This document shows, piece after piece, positions 6,543 through 18,439 of a stretch of 64,000 nucleotides of DNA (positions within the stretch are counted from its first letter, which is position 1; the number at the start of each line of letters is the position of its first letter). Origin of the DNA: Halomonas colorata. Lineage in GTDB: Bacteria > Pseudomonadota > Gammaproteobacteria > Pseudomonadales > Halomonadaceae. The notes under the pieces are model-generated. The model had not been told where the DNA came from and searched no databases. It saw nothing but the letters and a program-made list of their open reading frames with translations. The stretch is from NCBI RefSeq assembly GCF_014897985.1, contig NZ_JABUZA010000011.1, positions 43,639 to 107,638 of the forward strand. The letters are read 5' to 3'. Made by a program: the position numbers and the translations under genes.

Positions 6543-9497
6543 CTAAGGCTCCAGAAAGCGCTGCCATAACGCGTTGACTGCCGTGCGATGCTCTTTAAAA
6601 TCGTCGGCCTTGCCAATCGCTTTTTCACCGGTAAGGGCCGCGCGGTGGGTACGGCTGCGATAGGCCAGATAGGCGTCTTTTAACTGCTCGGCTTCCTGTA
6701 AGGGTAAGTGTTCACTTTCAGCCAACGTTTCTAAAATGCGAATATTATCGCTGTAGGTCAGCAGCGCAGGCGTTTGGTTAGCAAGTGCTAACACCGTGTA
6801 TTGGCAAAGAAACTCAATATCGACCATGCCGCCCGCGTCGTGCTTGAGATTAAAACCGCGGCTTTGGGCTTTACTGCTAAGGTGGTCGCGCATCTTATGG
6901 CGCATCTTGACAACATCCTCGCGTAAGGCGTGGATTTCACGTTTACGGCTCAATATATCGCCGCGCACCTGATCAAACCGCTTGGCGAGCAAACTGCTAC
7001 CGGCAACTACCCGTGCGCGCACCAATGCCTGATGCTCCCAGGTCCAGGCATTCTGCTGCTGATAATCGGCGAAGGCATCAAGCGAAGTCACCAATAACCC
7101 CGCATTGCCCGAGGGGCGTAAACGCATATCCACTTCATACAGGCTACCCGCTGGCGTTACGGCGGTTAGCAGATGAATAATTCGCTGGCCCAGCCGGGTG
7201 AAAAACAGCGGCGTTTCAATGGGGCGTGGGCCGTCTGTGGAACCTTTACCATCGCTGTCATGGAGAAAAACCAGATCCAGATCAGAGCCATACCCAAGCT
7301 CAATCCCACCTAGTTTACCGTACCCGATCACTAAAAAAGCCGGCTCGTTGAGGTCTAATCCCTCCGGTACGCCGTGTTTACGAGTCACGTGCTTCCAGGC
7401 CATCACCAACACGGCGTCCAGGATTACTTCTGCGATATAGGTTAAGTAATCGCTTACTTTCATTAGATGACGCGTGCCGGCAACATCTGAGGCGGCAACA
7501 TGCAGCATTTGGGCATGTTTAAACACACGTAGTGCCTCTAACTGCGCCTCCTCATCGTCTTCGGGCAGCCGATTGAGCGTTTGGCGCAGCTCATCGGCTA
7601 AGCGCGTTTTATCGGCGGGGGTATACAGGGTTTCAGGGGTTAAAAGTTCATCGAGCAGAATAGGATAGCGAGCCAGCTGTGTGGCAATCCAGGGGCTTGC
7701 CGCGCACAGGTGCATCAAATGCTCAAGCGCGTGGGGGTTTTCACGCAGCAGCGCCAGATAAGCGGTACGTCGTAGTACTGATTCAATCAGTGGCTGCACG
7801 CGAGAAAGCGCGGTATCCGGCGTATCGTTTTCAGCCACGGCCGCCAGCAGAAGCGGCATAAGCGCATCAAGGCGCTCAAAACCGATCCGCTGCATACTTT
7901 GCACCTGACGCGATTGGTATAAACTCTGCAGACGCTTAAGCACCCTCTCCGGCTCGATAAACCCCGCACCGCTTAAATAGGCAACGGCCTCATCCTGCTC
8001 CAGCTCATTGCGCCAGATTAACCGCCATTGCGCTGGTGTCTGGTGGCTATCGTCGTTGGCGTCCTGAGCATTTTCTTCGGGGTCGGCGATCACCGCATCA
8101 AAATGCTGGCGCACGCGCTCACGTACCTTATCAATCTGCTCGATCAGTTGCGCCCAGCTGGCATAGCCCATAGCAAAGGCGACACGGGCCTGATCAGACT
8201 CATCGGTAGGCAGCATTTGCGTCTGACGATCTTCAAGGGCCTGGATTACATGCTCGATATCACGCAGAAAAGCGTAGTCAGGCAGCAGCTCATCGACTAC
8301 CGCCTGAGGCAGCAGGCCCAGTTCCGGCAGGCGCGTTAAGGCCGTGTGTAATGAGGTCACCTGTAGTTCGGTATCACGACCGCCACGAATCAGCTGGAAT
8401 GCCTGAACCACGAACTCCACTTCGCGAATACCGCCAGGGCCGAGTTTGATATTGCTCTGCATGCCCTTGCGCTTCACTTCGCGGTTAATCATGGCTTTTA
8501 ACTCACGTAGCGACTCAATAGCGCCAAAATCAAGGTAGCGCCGATACACAAACGGGCGCAGGCTTGCCAATAGCCCAAAGCCTGCGTCTATATCGCCGGC
8601 TACCGGGCGGGCCTTGAGCATGGCGTAGCGTTCCCACTCGCGCCCCTGATCCTGGTAATAGCTTGAAAGCATGGCAAAGCTGCCCACCAATGGGCCACCA
8701 TCGCCGAGCGGGCGTAAGCGCATATCCACCCGAAATACGAAGCCATCGGCCGTCATCGCGTCCAGGGCGGCAATCAGCTTTTGCCCCAGCTTGGTGAAAT
8801 ACTCCTGATGCTCTAGCGGCTTACGCCCGCCCTGCGTGTCGCCTTTTTCCGGAAACGCAAAAATCAGGTCGATATCGGACGAGAGATTCAGCTCGCCCGC
8901 GCCCAGTTTGCCCATACCCAGCACGACTAAGCGTTGGGGCGCGCCATCGGCACGCGCAGCGGGCAATCCCCAACGAGGGGCGTAAAACGCTTCAAGCCAG
9001 CCTAGTGCCGCCTCCAGACAAATTTCGGCGAGCTGGGAAACCGCCTGTGCGGTGTCCCACATGGTGTAACCATCAGGACGGTTCAAGTCCCGCCACACGA
9101 TTCCCAACATGCGGGCGCGCCTAAAACGGCGTAATGCGCGCTGCAGCGCCGCTTCATCTTCAGCGCTTTCCAGGGCACTTTGCAGCCACTGCTGCTGGTC
9201 ACCGCGGGTCGGGGCGGCCTCAAGTTCGCCGGTCGCGTCGAGCTCATCTAGCCACTGGGGGTAGCGCGTAAGCGTATCCAGCGCAAAGGTGGATACGCTC
9301 AGCACTTTTGCCAGCGCCTCACGACGCGACGGAGATAGCTCCTCCCAACGCGCTGAGGGCAGTGGCTGCTTGGTCATGGAGGCAACATTGTCAGCTTGAC
9401 TAAGCGCATCATTAAGCCGCTGGCCCGCCCTTTGTGCCACGTGCTGAAGTGTTTCAGGCAGGTTTTCCAAAGGTAAAAACTTATCGTTTAGTTGCAT
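6543..9497 (-). CDS. glnE: Bifunctional glutamine synthetase adenylyltransferase/adenylyl-removing enzyme
   Basis: 984 residues, the normal length for GlnE. It adenylylates and de-adenylylates a tyrosine of each GlnA subunit in response to P-II and glutamine. The two nucleotidyltransferase domains are both intact: GMGKLGAGELNLSSDIDLIF (N-terminal, de-adenylylating in E. coli) and GYGKLGGIELGYGSDLDLVF (C-terminal, adenylylating), each with the G-S-x11-D-x-D type metal-binding pair. KLGPGGIREVEFVVQ and FNLKHDAGGMVDIEFL are the linker motifs following each domain. ATG 9497 was chosen (GAGGTGG just upstream) over a GTG two codons earlier. It is the last gene of the run trmB-like, dacB, dgkA, glnE. 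Confidence 0.97.
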   Translation of the reverse strand: MQLNDKFLPLENLPETLQHVAQRAGQRLNDALSQADNVASMTKQPLPSARWEELSPSRREALAKVLSVSTFALDTLTRYPQWLDELDATGELEAAPTRGDQQQWLQSALESAEDEAALQRALRRFRRARMLGIVWRDLNRPDGYTMWDTAQAVSQLAEICLEAALGWLEAFYAPRWGLPAARADGAPQRLVVLGMGKLGAGELNLSSDIDLIFAFPEKGDTQGGRKPLEHQEYFTKLGQKLIAALDAMTADGFVFRVDMRLRPLGDGGPLVGSFAMLSSYYQDQGREWERYAMLKARPVAGDIDAGFGLLASLRPFVYRRYLDFGAIESLRELKAMINREVKRKGMQSNIKLGPGGIREVEFVVQAFQLIRGGRDTELQVTSLHTALTRLPELGLLPQAVVDELLPDYAFLRDIEHVIQALEDRQTQMLPTDESDQARVAFAMGYASWAQLIEQIDKVRERVRQHFDAVIADPEENAQDANDDSHQTPAQWRLIWRNELEQDEAVAYLSGAGFIEPERVLKRLQSLYQSRQVQSMQRIGFERLDALMPLLLAAVAENDTPDTALSRVQPLIESVLRRTAYLALLRENPHALEHLMHLCAASPWIATQLARYPILLDELLTPETLYTPADKTRLADELRQTLNRLPEDDEEAQLEALRVFKHAQMLHVAASDVAGTRHLMKVSDYLTYIAEVILDAVLVMAWKHVTRKHGVPEGLDLNEPAFLVIGYGKLGGIELGYGSDLDLVFLHDSDGKGSTDGPRPIETPLFFTRLGQRIIHLLTAVTPAGSLYEVDMRLRPSGNAGLLVTSLDAFADYQQQNAWTWEHQALVRARVVAGSSLLAKRFDQVRGDILSRKREIHALREDVVKMRHKMRDHLSSKAQSRGFNLKHDAGGMVDIEFLCQYTVLALANQTPALLTYSDNIRILETLAESEHLPLQEAEQLKDAYLAYRSRTHRAALTGEKAIGKADDFKEHRTAVNALWQRFLEP

Positions 9498-9525
9498 AAC
9501 CACCTCACTGCCAAGCGCTGAAACG

Positions 9526-9897
9526 CTAGCCGAAGAATTTTTGCCAGCCCAAGAGCCCCCAGGTAAACCCGGCGATGATCAGCGACAGCATCACGGCTGC
9601 CGAACCGATATCCTTTGCGCGTCCGGAAAGCTCATGATGCTCCGTACCGATGCGATCGACGACGTTTTCGATCGCACTATTCAAAAGCTCGACAATCAGT
9701 ACTAAAAACAGGCTGCCGACCAACAAAAGCCAGCTGATCGAATCATTACTGATCCACCAGGCAAACGGTAGCATCACCGCAGCAATGCCGACCTCCTGGC
9801 GAAAGGCGGCTTCGTTTCGAAACGCGGCTTTTAAACCTTTCCACGAGTAACGCGTTGAGTGCACCAAATGGGTTAAACCGGTATGCCCTGGTTTCAT
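9526..9897 (-). CDS. dgkA: Diacylglycerol kinase
   Basis: 123 residues, three predicted transmembrane helices after an amphipathic N terminus (YSWKGLKAAFRNEAAFRQE). It carries the family signature ELLNSAIENVVDR and GRAKDIGSAAV, with the catalytic Glu and the Glu/Asp residues that hold Mg-ATP. It phosphorylates diacylglycerol at the inner membrane, recycling the lipid left by membrane-derived oligosaccharide synthesis and lipid A modification. It is 33 bp after dacB and 28 bp before glnE, all same strand, so probably one transcript. Confidence 0.95.
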   Translation of the reverse strand: MKPGHTGLTHLVHSTRYSWKGLKAAFRNEAAFRQEVGIAAVMLPFAWWISNDSISWLLLVGSLFLVLIVELLNSAIENVVDRIGTEHHELSGRAKDIGSAAVMLSLIIAGFTWGLLGWQKFFG

Positions 9898-9930
9898 GCA
9901 GGTTGCCTCACCTTTTAAGCGTAGCGGAAA

Positions 9931-11400
9931 TTAATTAGCCAAAATCATCGTATCTAAATCGACTGATAACGGATCAAGCACTTCAGACCAGCTTATATAA
10001 GGTGTATTACTGTTACCGTTCACAAATACGCTAAACACGCCCCACCGCCCCGACGCCGTACGAAAGTAGCCTGCCGCGGCGCGTACCGCAAAGGGCTGGT
10101 TCAACGTACCGGTTTTCAGCATCACGTTATTTTGAAACGTGGAGGAGCCGCGGCGAATAAACCGCATCACGCCGTTCGCGGGCGATTGAAACGCAGCCAC
10201 AAAGCTTGGAAATAGCGAACTTTGCCGATACATATCCTCCAGCATGACGTTAACCCCGTGAGCCGAGGTACGGTTTTCGGTGGTCAACCCGCTGCCGCTA
10301 TACAGCGTTAACGGCCCGTGCCCCGGCAATTGCTGGGCATAGGCCTCAATGGCTGAACCTGCCTGACGCAGCTGGGCCTGAGGAGTTTCCACCAGGTTTA
10401 AAGCCAGCACATCGGCCATGTAGTTATTGGAATAGTTCATGGTGCGCAGCAGAAGCTCTTGTAACGGCTGGCTATCCACGGCGGCTAGGCGTGCCGCGCT
10501 GCTCAAAGGCTGTGTTGACGTAACACGCCATGGGTCTCTTACGTGGATACCCGCCTGATTGAGCATGCCTAAAAGTATCTGCGCGGTCTCTTCAGCGGCA
10601 TCGCCCGCGCCCCGATAAACATCCTGGGCCCTCGCATTGGTCGAAATCTGCCCGGTCAAACGCATTACATCGCCACGCTCATCGGTCACGCGCACGGCGC
10701 TGATTTCAGTCCCGCTATTGGCAGGGCGGGTAATCACCTGGTTATCGATATCAATAAGCGGCAGTTGGCTATCGCAAAGCGCCGTGCGTGCCGGCTCCCC
10801 TGAAATAGAAGAAGGCGCTACGTTGACGCACCAGCTACCAAAATTAACCCCTGCCGAGGTTAGCGGCGCGCTGTAAGCATTGGTTACCCGGGAAAGCGCA
10901 TTGCAGCGGTCATTGGTAATGCAGTTAACCGGGCCAAAGCGCCACTGGCTTACTACCAGCGCACCGTCGACTTCATTGACCCCCGCCATCTGTAAGCGCT
11001 GTACCAGGCGCCAGAGGTTTTCCGTGGTTAGCCCCGGGTCACCGCCGCCGTCAAATTCCAGATCCCCACGCAGAATGCCGTTATCGATGATGCCGCTGCT
11101 GACCAGTTGGCTGGTAAAGCGATGCTGCGGGCCAAAGCGGTTTAACAACGCTGCAGCCATATAAGCTTTAGTGACCGACGCCGGGGACATTTGGCGCTCA
11201 GGATTAATGCTGCCCAAAAGGGCGGGCATATTGGTATCCAGCAGACGCGCCTCGGCACTAATTGAAAAGCCTTTTTCCTGTAACTGGCTCAACCGGCTAA
11301 AATCGGCCAATGCCGAAGTGCTGACCGCGAAAGTGGCGGCGGCCACGCTGGCGATTAATGAACAACGCCATTGGCGCGCTGCTGCTTTAAAGAAGTACAT
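9931..11400 (-). CDS. dacB: D-alanyl-D-alanine carboxypeptidase/endopeptidase (PBP4, class C)
   Basis: 489 residues with a signal peptide (hydrophobic core about residues 14-30, cleavage probably after STSALA). The three penicillin-binding motifs are present: SVTK at 75-78 with the nucleophile Ser75, SNN in NYSNNYMAD, and KTG in MLKTGTLNQP. It cleaves D-Ala-D-Ala peptide bonds in periplasmic peptidoglycan. ATG 11400 follows AGGTAAAAGTG; the open frame reaching to 11520 overlaps the upstream methyltransferase gene out of frame and is not a better start. GDLEFDGGGDPGLTTENL is a conserved PBP4 segment. Confidence 0.95.
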   Translation of the reverse strand: MYFFKAAARQWRCSLIASVAAATFAVSTSALADFSRLSQLQEKGFSISAEARLLDTNMPALLGSINPERQMSPASVTKAYMAAALLNRFGPQHRFTSQLVSSGIIDNGILRGDLEFDGGGDPGLTTENLWRLVQRLQMAGVNEVDGALVVSQWRFGPVNCITNDRCNALSRVTNAYSAPLTSAGVNFGSWCVNVAPSSISGEPARTALCDSQLPLIDIDNQVITRPANSGTEISAVRVTDERGDVMRLTGQISTNARAQDVYRGAGDAAEETAQILLGMLNQAGIHVRDPWRVTSTQPLSSAARLAAVDSQPLQELLLRTMNYSNNYMADVLALNLVETPQAQLRQAGSAIEAYAQQLPGHGPLTLYSGSGLTTENRTSAHGVNVMLEDMYRQSSLFPSFVAAFQSPANGVMRFIRRGSSTFQNNVMLKTGTLNQPFAVRAAAGYFRTASGRWGVFSVFVNGNSNTPYISWSEVLDPLSVDLDTMILAN

Positions 11401-11452
11401 CACTTTTACCTGCCTCAATGTACATTCATTTTGGAAAACACGTGCAGCATGA

Positions 11453-12118
11453 TTACTTCCGCTCCAGCTCGACCTGCAACCGCCAGAGCGTTTGCCCGCT
11501 TTGATCGTACTTGGCTTCAAACGGGGTTAAGTATTCACCGTCAGGCGTCCATACGCCCACCTCGGCCTGTCGTCCGGTAACTTGCGCGACCGCCAAAGCG
11601 AACTCCTCGACATAAAGCTGCCAGTTAGAGCGCAGCTCAAGGCACCCGCCTAGCGCCAACAGTGTGGGTAAAACCGGATGCCCATGCCAGCGCATCTTTA
11701 AGTGGGCCGCCTTGGGGTAAGGGTTGGGATACAGCAAATAGTGGCGCTCCGGCGCCCAATGCGCCTGCTTTGCCAACCTCCAGAAATCAACCAGATCCGC
11801 GCGTACCAGCAGCGCGTTATCCGGCAGTGCGCCGTGATCACGCCCCAGGCGATCTTCACTGCGATCGATTCCTATTACTGCGCAGTCAGGGAACTGCAAG
11901 GCAAGCTTTCTTGTCGAAACCCCAACGCCACAGCCTGAATCAAGGATGAGTGGAGCATTACAAGCCTGGTACCAGTGATTAGCCTGCTCAAATGCCTGCT
12001 GAGTATGATCAGCAATAGGCTTGCGCAACGGATGAGCCAACGCCCGGTCCACCTGGCGTGCTAAATCATGATGAGGGCCTGGCTGATTAGTGGTAACGGA
12101 TCGAGAAGTGTACTGCAT
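11453..12118 (-). CDS. TrmB-like SAM-dependent methyltransferase
   Basis: 221 residues from ATG 12118 (CGAGGATGGC upstream); an ATG at 12187 would add 23 residues. LILDSGCGVGVSTRKLA is the SAM-binding motif I and VIGIDRSEDRL motif II. LLYPNPYPKAAHLKMRW matches the tRNA (guanine-46-N7)-methyltransferase signature (usually PNPWPKKRHxKRR), but with weaker basic character. The N terminus SRSVTTNQ resembles the TrmB start (RSFVxRxGRxTxxQ). It is either a divergent TrmB or a paralogue with another substrate. It heads the dacB-dgkA-glnE run, 52 bp before dacB. Confidence 0.75.
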   Translation of the reverse strand: MQYTSRSVTTNQPGPHHDLARQVDRALAHPLRKPIADHTQQAFEQANHWYQACNAPLILDSGCGVGVSTRKLALQFPDCAVIGIDRSEDRLGRDHGALPDNALLVRADLVDFWRLAKQAHWAPERHYLLYPNPYPKAAHLKMRWHGHPVLPTLLALGGCLELRSNWQLYVEEFALAVAQVTGRQAEVGVWTPDGEYLTPFEAKYDQSGQTLWRLQVELERK

Positions 12119-12299
12119 GCCATCCTCGGCTTGAAAAGAGGCGATTCTATCAGTCTCCGGCGCTTGCAGCATGACGGCGTTAGTCACCCGGTGCTATGAT
12201 CACGCCCGAGATATTTATTAAGCTCAGTGACAGCGTAAGATTTACCCTGTTATTGACAATAATTGTTATTTAAAACCACCGCACCACGAGGAACCCGGC

Positions 12300-14701
<2,402 letters not shown>

Positions 14702-14736
14702 CCACCAACATTGTTGAGTAAAACACTCGGGTATAG

Positions 14737-15030
<294 letters not shown>

Positions 15031-15033
15031 CGT

Positions 15034-16335
15034 TTGTCGTCTCGCGTGCGTATATGGGCCATCGCCTGGCCAATTATCCTTTCCAATATTACCGTTCCGC
15101 TTCTCGGGCTGGTCGATACTGCTGTGGTCGGGCACCTGCCCGACTCACGCTATCTGGCCGCCGTGACGCTAGGCGCTACCCTATTCAGCTTTCTATATTG
15201 GGGCTTTGGCTTTCTACGCATGGGCACTACCGGCCTGGTGGCCCAGGCAATGGGCCGGGAAAGCGATAGCGACGTACGCCATTTGCTGGGCCAATCGCTG
15301 ATCATCGCTGGAGTGATCGGCGTACTCTTAATTCTGTTCTCCACTCCGCTTGTCTCATTGGGGCTGAAGCTATTGGACGGCAGTGACGCAGCGACGCCCC
15401 TGGCCCGTGAATATGCTCAGATAAGACTGTGGTCGGCCCCCGCTGTTCTCGCCAACTATGCGATTTTAGGTTGGTTTTTAGGTCAACAGAACTCTCGCGT
15501 GACCTTGATGATCCTGCTGCTGACCAACAGTATCAATATCGTGCTGGATATCTGGTTTGTGGTGGGGCTAGGCATGACCAGCAATGGCGTTGCCTGGGCA
15601 AGCGTGATTGCCGACTATAGCGCGCTGGCATTTGGCGGCTATCTGGTGCTGCGCCAGCTTAAAACACTCGAAGGACATTTTTTGCGCGCTCGGCTGCTGG
15701 CGCTTTCCGCCTATACGGCCCTTTTCAATATCAACGCCAATCTGTTTGTCCGCACGCTCGGGCTGCTATTCGTCATGGCTTTTTTTACCGCGCAGGGTGC
15801 GCGTCAGGGCGATACAGTTCTGGCCGCCAACGCCGTACTGCTTCAGTTTATTATGCTGACAAGCTATGCACTCGATGGCTTCGCCCACGCGGCGGAATCA
15901 TTGGTCGGCCGCGCCTATGGCCGCCGCGACTGGCAGGAGCTGGCATCTATCGTTCGCCGGGTGGCGCTGTTTTCTTTCTGGACGGCAGGCGGCGCCTCGC
16001 TGCTCTTTGCATTTGGCGGTAATCACTTGGTTGCCCTGCTGACAGGTCTTGAGGAAGTGCGGGCAACCGCTGCCGTGTACCTTCCCTGGATGGTGGCAAT
16101 GCCGTTAATTGCCGTGTGGAGCTATCTTCTAGACGGTATTTTTATCGGCACCAGCGCGGTACGTGAAATGCGCAACAGCATCTTTATCGGCATTCTTTTC
16201 TACCTGCCCGCCTGGTGGCTTACTCAAGGCCTTGGCAATCATGGTCTTTGGCTCGCCTTTACGCTGTTTATTACGGTTCGTTCCGGGGTGCTTATTGGGT
16301 ACTATCAACGCTACCGGCATACCCGTTGGTGTTAA
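15034..16335 (+). CDS. MATE-family efflux transporter (DinF-like)
   Basis: 433 residues with twelve hydrophobic segments in two homologous halves. The opening AWPIILSNITVPLLGLVDTAVVGHL is characteristic of the DinF branch of the multidrug and toxin extrusion family, cation-coupled antiporters in the inner membrane. The start is a TTG at 15034 three bases after the ferredoxin stop, with no good ribosome site, so translation probably depends on the gene before it. Substrate unknown. Confidence 0.88.
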   Translation: MSSRVRIWAIAWPIILSNITVPLLGLVDTAVVGHLPDSRYLAAVTLGATLFSFLYWGFGFLRMGTTGLVAQAMGRESDSDVRHLLGQSLIIAGVIGVLLILFSTPLVSLGLKLLDGSDAATPLAREYAQIRLWSAPAVLANYAILGWFLGQQNSRVTLMILLLTNSINIVLDIWFVVGLGMTSNGVAWASVIADYSALAFGGYLVLRQLKTLEGHFLRARLLALSAYTALFNINANLFVRTLGLLFVMAFFTAQGARQGDTVLAANAVLLQFIMLTSYALDGFAHAAESLVGRAYGRRDWQELASIVRRVALFSFWTAGGASLLFAFGGNHLVALLTGLEEVRATAAVYLPWMVAMPLIAVWSYLLDGIFIGTSAVREMRNSIFIGILFYLPAWWLTQGLGNHGLWLAFTLFITVRSGVLIGYYQRYRHTRWC

Positions 16336-16468
16336 GCGTTTAAATAAATCCGCCGCCGTGCTATCCATTGGCTTATCGTTCTAAAAGCGGACTTTTTTAA
16401 ACGTGAAAGCCGAACCACACCGCCGTATATTAGCAACGCAATTCCTATAAAAAATAAGAGAGCCACTC

Positions 16469-17779
16469 ATGCTAAAAATGATATCGAAACCGGCCGTCAA
16501 GCTGGTCGAGCGCTATCTGCCCGACCCGTATATTTTTGTGCTACTCCTGACCATCGTAGCAGCGGTTGCCGCCATTGCCGTGGAGCGCCAAACGCCACTG
16601 GCGGTGATGCGTATGTGGGGGGACGGCTTCTGGGGATTATTAACCTTTTCCATGCAGATGCTGCTGGTGCTGGTGACAGGCTTCATGCTGGCAAGCTCGC
16701 CGCCGGTAAAGCGCATGCTACAAAAGCTTGCGGGCACCGCAAAAAGCGCAGGCGGGGCGATTATTCTGGTCACCCTGGTGTCGCTTGCCGCCAGCTGGAT
16801 CAACTGGGGGTTTGGTTTGGTGGTCGGGGCGCTCTTTGCTAAAGAGCTTGCCCGCCTGGTGCGGGTGGACTATCGCCTGCTAGTTGCCAGCGCCTACTCC
16901 GGCTTTATCGTATGGCACGGCGGTTTAGCTGGATCAATCCCCCTGACGATCGCCACCGAAGGTCACTTCACCGTAGATCAGATTGGCGTTATCAGCACCA
17001 GCTCCACTATTTTCGCCTTCTTTAACCTGGCAATAGTCGTGTGTCTGTTTATCGCGGTGCCGCTGGTGAATCGCTTAATGCTGCCCGACGAGAAAGACAG
17101 TGTTTATATCGATAGCCAGCTGCTGGAAGACGAGCCAGTATCGCAGGGCCGGATTACCCGCCCCGCCGAAAGACTTGAAAACAGCATGGCGCTTTCTCTG
17201 CTGGTTGGCGTGCCTGGGCTGCTGTTTTTGCTTGACCACTTCATCCTCAGAAACGGTGGTTTAAACCTTAATATCGTTAACTTCCTGTTTCTGTTTTTAG
17301 CCATTGTGCTTCACCGCACCCCACGCAACCTGCTGACCAGCCTTAATGAAGCGGTTAAGGGCGGCGCCGGGATTGTGATCCAGTTCCCGTTTTATGCGGG
17401 CATTATGGCGATCATGGTGCAGTCAGGTTTGGCTCAAAGCATGTCGGAATGGTTAATTTCGTTTGCCACGGCTACCTCGTTGCCGTTCTGGTCGTTTCTT
17501 AGTGCCGGGATTGTTAACCTGTTTGTACCTTCCGGTGGAGGCCAGTGGGCAGTGCAAGCGCCGGTTATGCTGCCCGCAGCGCAAGCACTAGGGGCTGATA
17601 TTTCGCGCGTGGCGATGGCCGTTGCCTGGGGCGATGCCTGGACCAATCTGCTGCAGCCCTTCTGGGCATTGCCGGTGCTGGCCATTGCGGGCTTGAAAGC
17701 CAAAGATATTATGGGCTTCTGCCTTATTCAGCTGTTGATTACCGGGATTATTATTTCCGTGGGCTTAGTTTGGTTCTAA
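16469..17779 (+). CDS. Short-chain fatty acid transporter, AtoE family
   Basis: 436 residues, about eleven hydrophobic segments. FVLLLTIVAAVAAIAVERQTP, SWINWGFGLVVGALFAKEL, YSGFIVWHGGLAGSIPLTIA and the late FVPSGGGQWAVQAPVMLPAA are recognisable TIGR00366/COG2031 (AtoE) segments. E. coli AtoE takes up short-chain fatty acids such as acetoacetate or butyrate. A purine-rich AAGAGAG precedes the ATG. An acyl-CoA thioesterase gene follows, which fits acyl metabolism. Confidence 0.85.
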   Translation: MLKMISKPAVKLVERYLPDPYIFVLLLTIVAAVAAIAVERQTPLAVMRMWGDGFWGLLTFSMQMLLVLVTGFMLASSPPVKRMLQKLAGTAKSAGGAIILVTLVSLAASWINWGFGLVVGALFAKELARLVRVDYRLLVASAYSGFIVWHGGLAGSIPLTIATEGHFTVDQIGVISTSSTIFAFFNLAIVVCLFIAVPLVNRLMLPDEKDSVYIDSQLLEDEPVSQGRITRPAERLENSMALSLLVGVPGLLFLLDHFILRNGGLNLNIVNFLFLFLAIVLHRTPRNLLTSLNEAVKGGAGIVIQFPFYAGIMAIMVQSGLAQSMSEWLISFATATSLPFWSFLSAGIVNLFVPSGGGQWAVQAPVMLPAAQALGADISRVAMAVAWGDAWTNLLQPFWALPVLAIAGLKAKDIMGFCLIQLLITGIIISVGLVWF

Positions 17780-17790
17780 GCCCTTGAACC

Positions 17791-17816
17791 CTCTGCCCGC
17801 CCACAGGCGGGCAGAG
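17791..17816 (+). other. Perfect 11-bp hairpin between AtoE-like and thioesterase genes
   Basis: CTCTGCCCGCC, loop CACA, GGCGGGCAGAG, starting 11 bp after the AtoE stop. No T-run follows (TCAAACC), so it is not a classical intrinsic terminator. It may protect the upstream mRNA 3' end or lower read-through into the thioesterase gene. Confidence 0.5.
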
Positions 17817-17834
17817 TCAAACCAAGGACACGTT

Positions 17835-18350
17835 ATGTCAGATACAGCGCCAACGGATTTACCCGGGCAGCACGAACTGTCGATGACCGTACTCATGACA
17901 CCCGACATGGCCAACTTCAGCGGTAAAGTCCACGGGGGAGCCATTCTTAAAAAGCTGGATGAAGTCGCCTATGCCTGCGCTAGCCGTTATTCCGGGCACT
18001 ATGTAGTGACCCTATCCGTGGATCAGGTACTGTTTAAGCAGCCGATTCACGTGGGCGAATTAGTTACCTTTTTAGCCTGCGTCAATCATGTGGGCCGCTC
18101 CTCTATGGAGATCGGTATCAAAGTGGTTGCCGAAGATATCCGTAACAAGCTGATTCGTCATACCAATAGCTGTTATCTAACCATGGTGGCTGTCGATGCT
18201 GATGGCAAGCCTGCTGGCGTGCCTCCGTTGATACTAACGACCCCGATTCAAAAGCTGCGCTTTGAAAAAGCGGCTCTGCGCAAAAAACACCGCAAGCAGG
18301 CCGAACAGGAAGAGAAATTAACCCAGCAGCACTATCAGTCACAGGCTTAA
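17835..18350 (+). CDS. Hotdog-fold acyl-CoA thioesterase (YciA/ACOT type)
   Basis: 171 residues from ATG 17835 with AAGGACACGTT upstream; a possible earlier ATG at 17784 lies before the hairpin and is unlikely. FSGKVHGGAILKKLDEVAYA is the hotdog motif with the catalytic Asp of the hexameric YciA/ACOT7 family, followed by VTLSVDQVLFKQPIHVGELV and the GRSSMEIGIKV strand. It hydrolyses acyl-CoA to free acid and CoA. The C-terminal 30 residues are a charged Lys/Glu/Gln tail (KKHRKQAEQEEKLTQQH) not needed for the fold. Confidence 0.9.
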   Translation: MSDTAPTDLPGQHELSMTVLMTPDMANFSGKVHGGAILKKLDEVAYACASRYSGHYVVTLSVDQVLFKQPIHVGELVTFLACVNHVGRSSMEIGIKVVAEDIRNKLIRHTNSCYLTMVAVDADGKPAGVPPLILTTPIQKLRFEKAALRKKHRKQAEQEEKLTQQHYQSQA

Positions 18351-18439
18351 ACTGTCAGGCGCAGGCTTAATTGATTAGATGCAGGCGCTGTGTAGCGCTA
18401 GTACGCTGTATTGGTTTTTTCCATCAACAAGGAGGTTGC

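Noticed and set aside
11400..11520. Longer start of dacB overlapping the TrmB-like gene
   Set aside because: Would put 40 residues before the signal peptide; ATG 11400 has a ribosome site and a proper signal peptide.
17791..17816. Intrinsic terminator after the AtoE-like gene
   Set aside because: Perfect stem but no T-run; listed as a hairpin only.
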